Assembly (NCBI GenBank): GCA_014529385.2
Contig: CM043966.1
Location: 95,134,587-95,198,586, forward strand
DNA from: Adiantum capillus-veneris
Taxonomy: Eukaryota; Streptophyta; Polypodiopsida; Polypodiales; Pteridaceae
Direction of reading: 5' to 3'
DNA: 64,000 nt
Position 1 is the stretch's first letter. Each line of letters begins with the position of its first letter. A model generated the notes under the pieces. That model did not search any database. It had not been told where the DNA came from and saw nothing but the letters and a program-made list of their open reading frames with translations. Of the stretch, positions 37,912 through 48,817 are shown one piece after another. The translations under genes were made by a program, and so were the position numbers.

Positions 37912-38930
37912 ATATGCAAGCCTCCAATTCCATTAGGAAGTTAATCAACACAATCAGACACTTTTAGAAGGTACACCCAAGTGATGGACACCAAGATGCT
38001 CACCCTTCTAGAGCAATTTTTAGCAAGCCAAGAGAGACAAAGGACAAGAGCCTAGTTAAATGGAAAGGGACACCCCGAAGCCCAAGGGAAGCGAACCTCA
38101 GCCATCTCAAGTACAACCGAGCTAGACAAAGAATTAGCAACCTAACTATGGGAAGACATTAGGCGAAAGCTCAAAATGGAACCCAACGAGGAAGGAACTC
38201 CTTGTCAACAATAACACCATCCAGGGAACGGCAAGCAAGTGACGGATTAGGTTCCTCCACTTGAGAAGCTTGGAAAGCTAGGGACGATAGTGATGACAAT
38301 GACAGATCCCTCAAGATGCTTCCCAAGTACATCGTCGAACCAGAGACCATGTCTGAAGTTGTGTCAGTCCCTATCACTACAACTCTACAAGAATCGATCA
38401 AGATAGATACAACAAATCTCCAGGTAGCCATGTCAACCCTTTGTCACATGCACATTGCCTTTCATAGATCCCTTGAAGGTAGGGCCTAATCTTTGGGATA
38501 ACATAGCCAGCTTTTCCAAGGCCAAAGAGTTTTGTCAAAAGCATGAAATCGAGGACAAGGCCTTGGAGAACAAAGCACCCTTGCATAGGAAGCCAGTGCC
38601 CATGAGCAAAGTAACCTTTGAGAGGAAGGAGATAGACAGTGGAAACACCACTCTGCCTGTTGTGTAAGCAAATGATTATAGAACGATGGCTATCAGAGAT
38701 CTTGAAGTAGATGAAGAGAGAAATAAGGGAGAATCGTCATGTCTTTCTACTACATGCACAAGAACATCTCGTAGCAAAGTTTAGGAGAAGAGAGCTAGAA
38801 GGTGGTGCGAGCTCTACTAATCCAAGAACGAATAAGAAGCTCCTGAAGGAGCAAGATGGGAATTTGTGTATGTTGTCTAAAGAGCCTCCACTCTCTAAGA
38901 TCAAGAATTTTCTTTGAGAGCTTACGTGAG
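37912..38930 (+). pseudogene. gag-like fragments inside repeat G
   Basis: Short plus-strand readings such as MDTKMLTLLEQFLASQERQR (about 37984) and, at 38455-38667, a piece with FSKAKEFCQKHEIEDKALE and SGNTTLPVV, which resembles the linker before a gypsy protease. They may be retroelement gag and linker debris. No intact domain. Confidence 0.3.
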
Positions 38931-39278
38931 TATCTATTGGGCCGTAAGTTTGACATTACTCTTTGTTTCCAACAAGAAGAGATTATGCAGCCACCAAAAT
39001 TTGGAGTGTGATCAATCAGTATGATTAGTTTAATCTGACTCCTTGTTAGTCAAGAGCAAGTGACACTTATGATTGAACGATAATGTAAGAATATATAATA
39101 TGTCTCAAAGGAAATCCATGCAAATGGCTATGCAAGGACTCATCGTCGAGAGATAATCAATTGGTATTGGTGAGCATACAATTGATGATGAGATTTTTAC
39201 CATACCCAAGGATAGTATAAGAGTAAACCTTGATTTTTGCGCTTGGATAGTTAAAATAACTCTCCGTTCGCCCCCCTC

Positions 39279-39279
<1 letters not shown>

Positions 39280-39322
<43 letters not shown>
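39280..39322. repeat. (CT)n microsatellite
   Basis: A dinucleotide tract at the end of G copy 1. The equivalent tract in copy 2 is at 47913-47951. The following 700 bp (39330-40025) hold no gene that I recognise. Confidence 0.95.
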
Positions 39323-39324
<2 letters not shown>

Positions 39325-40028
39325 TATAGAAATGTGTTGTGGCTCCCCCCATTCCTCTAGATCTGAATTTTTTCTTCTACAGCCATGATTTGTAAGTTTT
39401 TGGCATGTTGAAAAAAAGGCCTTAGTGTTGAGTCGCATTAGGCGTACTTTGCCATGGATCGTCCACGTGGATGGCCACGATTCATGTTAATTTTTGGAAG
39501 GACAATGCTAGTCTATATGGCGCATCAATAACGGCAACCTTAGGAGTGTCCGGCAGGGGAAGTCGGCGTCTGGGCCCGCGCTCGTGTCCTACGTGGAGTC
39601 TGGAGAGTCCATGTCGGACATCGGCCCATATGCATGCGCAGAGAGTCCGCAGAATGCAACTTTTGCAGATCCACTTCGGTCTTTTGCTGACTGGTGCTTT
39701 GCACAATTTTTGCATGCAGATGTGTTTAATGCGATTACGATCGCATGGGTCAATCAACACTTGCTTGCGTTTTTTGTTTGCAGTCGCGAGTTCTGTGCAC
39801 GATGCAACACCATTTGGACTACTCCACCTTACCTGACATTACAACAAGAACTAACTTCACATTTTTGTATGACCATTGCACTATATACTTACTAATGTCC
39901 ACTACAGACCCTAAAATAATATGAGCTACAAACATTTATTATCCAAAACTCCTTTCCATAATGTCCACTACCTTCACTTCATTAGCGAGCCTTCTTGATT
40001 CTTCACCTTGTTTTCTAGGATCCGTTTA

Positions 40029-40406
40029 GAGCCGAGTCCCGCATGTGATGAGTAGTATTAGTGGGTTTAACTTAATTTTATTATTCATTGGTCACACATT
40101 CTCTTTAGCATATTAACAACATTAAGGGGACACTTTGCGTAATCCTAGTAGTCATTTTGATCCAAGGTTTTTTGCTTGTATTACGTCAAGCAAGGAGAGA
40201 CTAACAAATGAAAAACCGAGTGAAACATAAGCCACGATCTCAAAGATTCACTTTTAGCAATGCAAAGACTTTCCTTTTTATTGAAACTCCCATATTAGTA
40301 ACCACCTTATGCTTTTCACTTTTTTGTTGCGTTCACAAACTAGCGGTGGAACCACTCATTGCACTAAATACCACTAATATGTTTAATCACATGCGGGACT
40401 CGGCTC
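40029..40406. mobile_element. Tourist-like MITE (PIF/Harbinger type)
   Basis: A 378 bp element with terminal inverted repeats GAGCCGAGTCCCGCATGTGAT, perfect over 21 bp, with weaker similarity for another 15 bp. It is flanked by a 3-bp direct repeat TTA (40026-40028 and 40407-40409). A TTA or TAA duplication with such repeats is the signature of PIF/Harbinger-derived MITEs. The interior is non-coding, so mobilisation would need a transposase from elsewhere. Confidence 0.85.
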
Positions 40407-40516
40407 TTAGTAGATGGCACGTCGTAGAGACTCTCCACTCCATCTCTCGATCTCCAGTTGACCGCGACATATTCAGAAGGTTGCCAACGGAAAACTCTAC
40501 AGTGAGAGATAAACGT

Positions 40517-40555
<39 letters not shown>

Positions 40556-40736
40556 AAGAGCTGAAAACTAGATAAGCGTTATGCATGTTCCGAATGATGA
40601 ATGATGTCGATAAATTGGTAATAGCGGCTTGCAGTTATTGTTTCTGAGATAAGACTCCGTGGTCGATATCCGGAGTTGCCGCAGAGCGACGTACTGTGAG
40701 CTGTGTATGAAGTGGATTTTGTTGGCGTCATAATTT

Positions 40737-40770
<34 letters not shown>
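40517..40770. repeat. two (GA)n microsatellites
   Basis: GA tracts at 40517-40557 and 40738-40770, about 180 bp apart. No gene seen between them or in the following 500 bp. Confidence 0.9.
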
Positions 40771-40771
<1 letters not shown>

Positions 40772-41289
40772 GTGAGAAAGTGACCTGCTCAACTTCTGCC
40801 AAATCGGGGATGTCAACGCGCTTCCAAGCCGACTATCTCCAACGGAAATAACCTCCCTGTGATGAGGGCTCCCTCGTCTCTCTTGATAAAAGCCTGGACC
40901 TCTTCAGCGCGTCGGACCCTCCACGCTGTCTACACTCTCTCTCCTCCAGCTTGCCAATTTGCATCCTTACATAAATCGTGCAAAAAAAAAAATCCAACCT
41001 TAGGCTAATCGTGCTAATCGAACTTCGAAGTAATGCCACCAAAAAGAGAAGCAACCTTAATCGATGGTAATGTAAACTTAATATGCCTTCCTATAATGCC
41101 GCCCAAATACGACCCAAACTAATGCCGCTCATATATGCTAAATTGCTCATGTGTACAAGTTACAACTTGCTGCTGAAGCCTTCTTTTTTAATTAAAAGAA
41201 TTTCATGGCGTTGATGTTGGCACTTGATGCCGTGGAAGAAAAAAAACTTACAAATTTAGATCTATACCAACAATACCAAAAGTAGAAAA

Positions 41290-41622
41290 ATGGCAATGAG
41301 ACCCAAAGAGCTATGCAAAAATTATGAAGCAAAGAAAATGGAGAGAATACTTGCTTCTCTAGACATATCTCCAATAGCTGAGAATGATCTGTACATAGTT
41401 CTTTTGGATCGGAAAAGTGCTCAAGGACAACAACGTCACTATCCTGTAAGCTCTACAAAATTGGACCAGGAGAAAAGACTAATATGCATGGATGGTAGAG
41501 CCTCAAAGGAAGCAAAAAATCAAGCACCAAGAATAGCTAGTTTAAACAGTGCCACGGCTTTAGATAGTGCCACACCAAGAATGGTTAGCTTATTAGTAGT
41601 GCATGGAAGCACATTGACCTGA
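41290..41622 (+). CDS. small open frame, function unknown
   Basis: A 110-codon frame beginning MAMRPKELCKNYEAKKME and ending HGSTLT. It is Lys- and Ala-rich with no domain, signal peptide or membrane segment that I can see. A short internal duplication (NSATALDSATPR) is visible. It stands alone between simple repeats and a decayed gypsy integrase. It may be an exon of an unrecognised gene or a chance frame; I favour chance. Confidence 0.2.
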   Translation: MAMRPKELCKNYEAKKMERILASLDISPIAENDLYIVLLDRKSAQGQQRHYPVSSTKLDQEKRLICMDGRASKEAKNQAPRIASLNSATALDSATPRMVSLLVVHGSTLT

Positions 41623-42049
41623 ACGGAGTAGACCCCTTTCCAGCCACCATGAATTTGTTGTCGCTATGTTCCTCAAGAGGACAACATCTAAGTAGTTAAA
41701 CACTGCATTGATCACATTCTCCCATCAAGAAATTATGTAAATGAAACATAGAATCTTCTCATATTTGCATCTAAGATAGGTGTGCATTTGTAGGATGCAT
41801 GTTCCAAAACCTTTTGTACAATTCTACCTGTGCAAGAACAGAGGTAACGATGAGATAATGTGAGTTGCCACTATTGTATCTCAAAGATAGCAAAAGCAAT
41901 GTACAAAAACTTAAAATGATGCAAAATTCTTAGCAAGTGGTTAACCTAATTGAAACTAGCACCTACAAGTTGTTATAACCACTCTCACACTTGTGAAAGC
42001 ACTAAACAGGAACTTATCAACACTTGGCAAAACTCTAGCCACCTCAAAG

Positions 42050-43500
42050 TGGTGAAGGTGGTGGAAGAAATAGTTTACTATCCCAATCCTTCTTATTTTT
42101 TCAAAACCATTTTTCTTAGAATTCAGATCAAGGTTATGTTTGTGGATTTAGCCTAACCATTCGCCTGAGGATAATACACTGTAGACTTCTTATGAAGTAT
42201 TAAGTAATTTCAATTAACCTTTTAATCACCTTGTTTATGAATCAAAAACCACCTCCATTGGGCGTCCAAATCTAGTCATTAGGTTTTTGTTTAAAAAAAA
42301 CCACACTCTTAGCTCTGTTATCCTTCATTGCTTGTGCTTCTACCTATTCAGCATAGTAATCTATTACCACGAAAATGTACTTGTTCCTTGTATATTTTGC
42401 AGTTGGTTTCACTAACCCCACAAAACCAAGCCCCACTTTTAAAATAGTTCAAGTGGAAGAATTGGTTGCAATGACATTCTATTTATATTGAATGCTCTAT
42501 CATTCTTTTGGCATATCAAACATGTCTTCACATATTCATGAGCATCCTTGAAAACTGATGGTCACGATAACCCTATCGCAAAAACCTTCTTTGTAGTAAA
42601 TAAATCTTAAAAAGTCATGACCACTTGCATCAATTGCATGTGCTTCAGCTGATATCACTCTTTGATGATACTTTGGAACAAGCCTTCTAAGAATTTGATT
42701 CATCCTTTTCTTGTAAAGATCACCTACAATAATAGCAAGCATCCTACTTCTCTAGGTTAACTTCTTCCTTTTCACAATTGACATCTCTTTACAAAGCTTG
42801 CTGAAGTAAAAATTACTACGTTTCTTCATACCAACAGTGTTCAAAATCAACTAGCTCCACTAGAAAGAAATTGGAATCAAGCAGCTCATCTGTTGTTTCA
42901 TTTGGGGCTTCTCCATTAGCTAAATAGTCAAATCAACTAGCTCCACATGCTCTTGACATGAACTTTGAATCATCGAATAGTCAAACTCTTAGATTAACAA
43001 AACCCATATGGCCAATCTCCTTTAAAGATGGAGTTTGTTAACCAAATATATCAAAACCTAATGATGACCATGGCTCACAATTTTAAGTAGTGCTTGAATT
43101 TTTGTGATCCAAAAATCATTTCTAAGTTTTTCTTTCAATCACTATGTAATTCTTCTTGCATGTGTGAGATATCTATTAGCATAATAAATTGATTTAAACC
43201 ATCTCTTTTCCACTTCTTGCATGCGAAATAAGGCTCACTATTGCATGATATACATCTACAAAGAAGTGGAATGGTGATTCTCAATTTGGGGATCAGTATT
43301 GGTGCAATCACCGACATCTTTTTCAGCAGGTTGAAAGCAATTTCTTGCTCCTATTTTCTTGCAAAATCCACATCCTTTCTTATGAATTGTGCGAGTAGTA
43401 AACACACATGATATGCACCACCTTGCCATTGCCTTTGTTTTCGCACAATTTTTCCCGCTGCACCAAGGCACTGAATCCATACCATATTTACCAGGTGTTT
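42050..43500 (-). pseudogene. family G gypsy RNase H and integrase, decayed
   Basis: Read from 43500 downwards: FNLLKKMSVIAPILIPK (the segment linking RT to RNase H); FGSQKFKHYLK (RNase H middle, about 43100); integrase N-terminus with QILRRLVPKYHQRVISAEAHAIDASGH (42742-42536, zinc-binding His residues); CQKNDRAF; KPTAKYTRNKYIFVVIDYY (core start, about 42420-42350); RFGRPMEVV; and finally STVYYPQANG near 42170. Stops and frameshifts are frequent. RT is missing: the RNase H part lies within about 150 bp of the primer-binding site (43561-43572), so gag to RT were deleted. Confidence 0.75.
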
Positions 43501-45668
43501 GTTTCTAGATTGGCTTTGAGCCTTTGTAGGGGGAGGGTTGCTTGATGTTAGAACTAGATGGCTCTAATACCAATTGTAGTGAGCGTGCACAGGGCGTGCA
43601 TGCATGTGTGCAGTGAGAAAGAAGGTTGAGAGTAATAGGGAGAGCAATCACATGGTATGATTCTATAAATGGTAGGGCCCCTTATTATTTTTCTTGGCTT
43701 TTATAGAAAGGGGCTTAATGAGTTCGTGGGTCTTAACACAGTGTTGGGCCCACCACTAGCCTTTAAGTCAATAGGGGAACCTTTGAGAGACCAATACCAA
43801 TGCTAAAAACCCAACCCCCTTTGCCAAGAGCAGTAGTGATCATATATGTAGATGTAGACTCATGTGAGCTCTCATACAGGTCACTAAGAGCTAGTGCCCA
43901 TCAAAACTTGTTATAAAGAGGAGTATGATCCTATTGGATTTATATTTTGATCACTACACAAAAATCTCATAGCCACTAAAACTAACACAACAAGCCTATG
44001 ATAGGTTGGCTGGCTTTGGAAGACAGCTACCACCTCTATGAGGCAGCGAGAAGTTTCACCACAACCCTAGGCCCTTGCTTTAAGTGATAGGGAGACCACT
44101 GGGTTAAAGACTTCCCACATGATAGGTTAGGCCTGGTTTGGCCTAGAGCTCCCATATATTGTCTTGATGCTATATAGAAAGCTTAAAATAGGGATTTTTC
44201 CATATGCACCACTAGCAACCCAAACTAAAAATCCCCCAACGACAAGTCCAAACTTAGTAGAGATTATATCATTCCCACCCACTTCAAGAGCTGAAGGTGC
44301 AGTCTCTAAGAAAGCTGTGATGAGAGAACAAGCTAGGAAGAACCCTCTAGACAATATTTCCACCTCTAAGCTTCTCTAAGTCATACCAAAAAAGATGACG
44401 AAGGACAAGAAAAGACCATGTGCAGACACTGGCCGCACACCAAGATACAAACTTTGAGAGCACTGAACGTGAACAAACACCACTAACACATGAGCCCCAC
44501 AATGATAAGTCTCAAGTAGAAAAGAGCGGCTCAATCATGATAGATACAGTTAAGACCCCTCTAGTGGCAGTCAAGGCTGCTACTACGTAAGCCAATGTAT
44601 AGACCACAAAATAACTATGCAAGGAGCTTGGAGAGTACCTTTGTGTTATCGAGGAATCTGCAAGCCTCCAATTCCATAGGAAGTTAATCAACACAATCAG
44701 ACACTTTTAGAAGGCACACCCAAGTGATGGACACCAAGATGCTCACCCCTCTAGAGCATTTTTTTAGCAAACCAAGAGAGACAAAGGACAAGATCCTAGT
44801 TTAACGTAAAGGGACACCCCGAAGCCCAAGGGAAGCGAACCTCAACCATCTCAACTACAACCGAGGCTAGACAAAGAATTAGCGTATGCAGAGCTGGTTT
44901 TTATTTACATAATGGATCAGGCCACATCTAGGGGGAAGGATCTGCTACTATAGCTAATGATCAATCATGCACTGCAACTACCCTAGATTTTCCTTAGCCA
45001 TTCGGGTGGTGGGCAAAAGCGGATTGCTACAAGCTTATTGCGTGCTACTTTTTTTTTTCCTCTATTGCACCGAGAGGTATAAGCCGGATTGTGGGAGGGT
45101 AAGGGGTGCCGAGTGACCCACTAATGGGTGGACGGATGGGTGATGCACGAGTTGATGTTTACCAATCAGGAGTCTCACAGAGCCCTATCGACAAGCAAGG
45201 GCATGTCGAGCTCATAGTCCAAATCGTGTCTAGGATACTGCAGATAAATCTGACCCTCCCATCTTGCCCAACCCTAGCATATTTGCTTGTCTTCTTCTTG
45301 ATTGGTTACACTTGCTAACATGACGAACTTAACATATAAAAAGGCTTTCCTGTCGACTGCATGGTGCGACTTGGGTGACATTGGGTGGGGGAGAACCACC
45401 AAGGCCTAGAAATTGAAGAGTGCCCTTGGCTTTTCTGATGAAGAGTAACTTTTGGTGTGGCCCTTCGCAAGGGAAGGGCACTTGGCCGCTCAATATGCAG
45501 GGAAAACTTTTAGCGGCCCTTCACATGCAGCGTAGAAAGAATCACACAATGGAAATAATTAGTGAGCTATTTTTGTGTGCACTATGGGAATTTGTGTATG
45601 TTGTCTTAAGAGCCTCCACTCTCTTAGATCAAGAATTTTCTTTCGAGAGCTTACGTGAGTATCTATTG
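43420..45668 (-). repeat. family G repeat, copy 2, with primer-binding site
   Basis: The counterpart of 36430-39330. A minus-strand primer-binding site TGGTATTAGAGC (43561-43572) lies next to an LTR boundary at about 43580. The stretch 43695-44165 is unique to this copy. At 44885-45586 the sequence differs from copy 1 and includes a TIR-exon fragment. The copy is interrupted at 45668 by a gag-only copia element and resumes at 47574. Confidence 0.65.
44922..45042 (+). pseudogene. TNL first-exon fragment
   Basis: The plus strand reads MDQATSRGKDLLL, stop, LMINHALQLP, stop, IFLSHSGGGQKR. This parallels the start of the TNL gene at 48818 (MDQGTAS...NDESLQLPSIFLSRQKAG), including the ATGGATCAGG start and the CTAATGATxAATCA stretch. 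Two stops lie before the TIR core and similarity ends near the following T-run. It is a small relic of a related receptor gene embedded in the G repeat, 3.9 kb upstream of the main locus. Confidence 0.7.
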
Positions 45669-45828
45669 TGTTAGGTTTTCAAGCCCAATTGTCCATGGGA
45701 ACATGCTTTTTATAGCAGTAGTTAAAGCTTCAGATTGCATGCCTCTTTTGCATGGCCAATATTAGCCTAAAAGGCTATATATATTTACAAAGGAAATAAT
45801 ACACAATAGCGTGCTTTTACTGTTGTCT

Positions 45829-45868
<40 letters not shown>

Positions 45869-45927
45869 AGCCTTCTGCTGCATCTTCTTCCCTGCACCGC
45901 CATGGTTTCATAGCTCCAGTTACAACA
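45669..45927 (+). repeat. 5' LTR of the gag-only element
   Basis: 259 bp, TGTTAGG...TTACAACA, with a TATATATATTT box and a CT tract (45833-45868). It matches 47303-47573. Confidence 0.93.
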
Positions 45928-46120
45928 ACTAGTATCAGAGCCTTGCCCTCGGCGCTCGACAAGCAAATCTCGACACGCTCATGGGTACAGCCGCTTAACA
46001 GCAGAAAGGAATCACTGTCTACCTGCACAAAACGGGACAAGCCCGGAATCATCGAGGTCGCCCTGGCCTTTTGATGGATCTGGTTTCCATACTTGACAAA
46101 TTAAAGTCAAAGGTTATCTG

Positions 46121-46930
46121 ATGCGGAAAAATCTTTGGAATGTGGTCAAGCCTCTCGCAGCCAACGAATCCGGCACATCTGCTGCAATTACAAGGGCACT
46201 ATCTGCTGAGCTACAAAGGAAAGACGAACAAGCTTTTGGGATTATCCTAACCTCCTTAGAAGATGATTTTATTCATTATTTGGATGATGTCAATTCTTCA
46301 AGTGCTGCCTGGATAGAGTTAGAGAAGCTTTTCGGTGCCAAAGCTAAGCATTCAAAAATGAGTTTAAAAATGGAATTATATTCCATCCGCATGCGTGAAG
46401 ATGAAAATATTGCAGCTTTAGCCAATAGACTGAAGAGTATCAGAACTCAACTTGTTTATGTCGAAGCTTCAGTACTAGAAGAAGATCTCATAGCCATTTT
46501 GTTAAAAGGTTTGACTGACAAATTTCATCAGATTGTTACTGTTTTAAAAGAGAAAGATCCGCTGCCCTCCTTGGATGGTATCATCAATTCATTACAGGAA
46601 GAAGAACGCAAGGTACCTAGTACCAATTCTATTATTATTCCCAGGGTATATACAGTCTCGAATGTCGTGTCACCCACCAGTTCTTCTGATACTTCCAGTG
46701 CATATGCAGTCACCAAATGTGCTGCTACAGCAGCTTCATCTCGACCATTCAATGGAACTAGAACTTGTGCCATTTGTGGGCGCAACAATCATTAGACAAA
46801 AGACTGTTTCAAGAAGAATCCTTGTGTTCACTGTGGTAAAACAAATCATCCGTCAAATAAGTGTTTTCAAAAGTGTAAAACTCAAATTCATGTGGTTGAG
46901 GGAGACACTGAATCTCCAATATATTCTTTA
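46121..46930 (+). pseudogene. copia gag, stop in first zinc knuckle
   Basis: A gag protein of copia type. The open frame runs 46121-46795 (224 codons); the region from ALSAELQRKDEQAFG to DPLPSLDGIINSLQEEE is a UBN2-type gag domain. The stop TAG (46793-46795) falls inside the first CCHC knuckle (CAICGRNNH, stop, TKDC). The same frame goes on to a second knuckle, CVHCGKTNHPSNKC. The first residue may lie further upstream, as the frame before 46121 is interrupted. Such gag could package element RNA only with readthrough or help from an autonomous relative. Confidence 0.88.
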
Positions 46931-47302
46931 TTAGGTCAACTCTTTTCATGTTGTTTAGTCAAAATAAATTGTACGGGCTATAGACACTGCCACCCATGAG
47001 TGGTAAGACCTCCCAATTTATCATTTTTGTTCTCAAGTACCATTTTGTCCGCTTCTCATGAGGTTACTGGGTACACCTTAAACCCAAGGTTTGGCAGTGA
47101 ACCAAAAACTCCACTTTTGGTAGCTAATGTTTTGACCTACACCCTATCTGTTCAAGGGGGGGTTAATTATTGATCTAGCACCAGGTTATGGATAAACCAA
47201 AAATCCTTGGTTGTGAGAAAACCTAAAACTCACGGTTGACGAGTATACCAAAAACTCGAGGTATCATGAGTTGCTTGTCCAGTTCGGGCTTGAGGGGGGG
47301 AT

Positions 47303-47462
47303 TGTTAGGTTTTCAAGCCCAATTGTCCATGGGAACATGCTTCTTATAGCAGCAGTTAAAGCTCCAGATTGCATGCCTCTTTTGCATGGCCAATATTAGC
47401 CTAAAAGGCTATATATATTTACAAAGGAAATAATACACAATAGCGTGCTTTTACTGCTGTCG

Positions 47463-47517
<55 letters not shown>

Positions 47518-47573
47518 CTTTTGCTGCATCTTCTTCCCTGCACCGCCATGGTTTCATAGCTCCAGTTACAACA
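47303..47573 (+). repeat. 3' LTR of the gag-only element
   Basis: 271 bp partner of 45669-45927, with a longer CT tract (47466-47514). It is followed by target duplication TATTG. Confidence 0.93.
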
Positions 47574-47910
47574 TATTGGACTGTAAGTTTGACATTAGGC
47601 TTTGTTTCCAACAAGAAGAGATTATGTAGCAACCAAAATTTGGAGTGTGATCAATTGGTGTGATTAGTGTGACCGACTCCTTGCTAGTCAAGAGCAAGTG
47701 ACACTTATGATTGAACGACGTAAGAATATATAATATGTCTCAAAGAGAATCCATGTAAATGGCTATGCAAGGACTCATTGTCGAGAGATAATCAATTGGT
47801 ATTGGTGAGCATACAATTGATGATGAAATTTTTAACATACCCAAGGATAGTATAAGAGTAAACCGTGATTTTTGCACTTGGATAGTTAAAATAACTCTCC
47901 GTTGGCCCCC

Positions 47911-47952
<42 letters not shown>

Positions 47953-48000
47953 GATTATAGAAATGTGTTGTGGCTCCTAGAAAAAAAAACTTACAAATCA
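47574..48000 (-). repeat. family G repeat, copy 2, remainder
   Basis: It matches 38936-39345, including the CT tract (47913-47951) and the TATAGAAATGTGTTGTGGCTCC stretch after it. After that, copy 1 holds AGCCATGATTTGTAAG while copy 2 holds the inverse, CTTACAAATCATGGCT. Confidence 0.8.
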
Positions 48001-48329
48001 TGGCTATGAGGCAAGCTCACCATTGTCTTCACTTTAATGGAGACTAAATGAAGGAACCATCAATGTAATGAATGTAGAAGAAGATAAAATTGCCAGAAGT
48101 ATAAGGCAATTTTGGAGGAAGAACTAATGTGTAGCAAACAATTTACAAAGTATTAAACCTTTGAAGGGCACTTTGGCAGCTGGCAGCGGTACTTTAACAG
48201 CTGGCAACGGGCTCTTGACCCACGACACTAAGTGACACATAACATTAAAGAGGGGGGGTAAGGGGATCGACGGTGCGAAAGTGGATGCGGAGAGCTCGAG
48301 GCAGATTAAACCCGGACGCGCGGCAAGTC

Positions 48330-48430
48330 AACGCGAAAAGGAACCTGGACGACGACTCGATTTGAACCCAGGGCCTCGTCGCCCAGATTGTGACGCATGG
48401 GGTAACCATCCCACCCGCGCGCATGTTGTA
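48330..48430 (-). repeat. possible tRNA-derived SINE relic
   Basis: The minus strand contains TGGGATGGTTACCCCATG followed about 35 bp later by CCCTGGGTTCAAATCGAG. These resemble the A and B boxes of a tRNA-type RNA polymerase III promoter. I could not fold it into a tRNA cloverleaf and see no poly-A tail or duplication. The call rests on the B-box likeness only. Confidence 0.3.
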
Positions 48431-48582
48431 CCCATGGCCCGGGTTTTTGGGGTTTTATTATTAAAACATAGGCGCTGCCCGGGTTTAATCTGTGGCTAGG
48501 TTTAGTTTTTAAATGCCCATCTACGACTGCAACCTCTTCGATTTTCGTGCGCGCATTTCTCTGCCCTCGATCCCCTTACGCG

Positions 48583-48583
<1 letters not shown>

Positions 48584-48613
<30 letters not shown>
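48584..48613. repeat. poly-C run upstream of the TNL gene
   Basis: About 29 C residues, 200 bp before the TNL start codon, presumably in the promoter or 5' untranslated region. Confidence 0.9.
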
Positions 48614-48618
<5 letters not shown>

Positions 48619-48817
48619 AATATTATGTGTTATTTAGTGGTGAGGGCTCTTGACCTGGCTCGTCTACGCGTAGTACTTCTTAGGACAAGTAGAGTCTTGA
48701 CCGGGTGATCTACGAAGTCCGTCTGAAGTCTGATCTATTGCAGTCCCTCTGAAGCCTCTTCTAGGTTACATAATTTCGCATGGCTTCTTCTTCAGCTGGC
48801 TGCTGCACCAGTTATTA

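Larger units (their letters stand above)
36430..39330 (-). repeat. family G gypsy-like repeat, copy 1
   Basis: It matches parts of 43420-48000: 36430-36720 with 43420-43690, 36740-37210 with 44170-44650, 37912-38140 with 44653-44884, and 38860-39330 with 45587-45668 plus 47574-47965. A primer-binding site in reverse (GGCTCCAATACCA, 36591-36603, initiator-Met type) lies next to a TG boundary at 36610, so at least the left part is a minus-strand LTR with its leader. Copy 1 has lost the 480 bp found in copy 2 at about 43695-44165, and has gained a solo LTR (37218-37911). Confidence 0.65.
45669..47573 (+). mobile_element. gag-only copia-type element (TR-GAG-like)
   Basis: A 1905 bp element with LTRs at 45669-45927 and 47303-47573, the 5-bp target duplication TATTG (45664-45668 and 47574-47578), a primer-binding site (TAGTATCAGAGCC, 45930-45942) and a G-rich purine tract before the 3' LTR. 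The 1375 bp interior encodes only gag; there is no protease, integrase or RT. This is the structure described for non-autonomous TR-GAG elements. The LTRs differ mainly in CT-tract length and about 7 substitutions. Confidence 0.92.

Noticed and set aside
40208-40564. Plus-strand frame of 118 codons
   Set aside because: It begins inside the MITE and ends in a GA tract; a chance frame.
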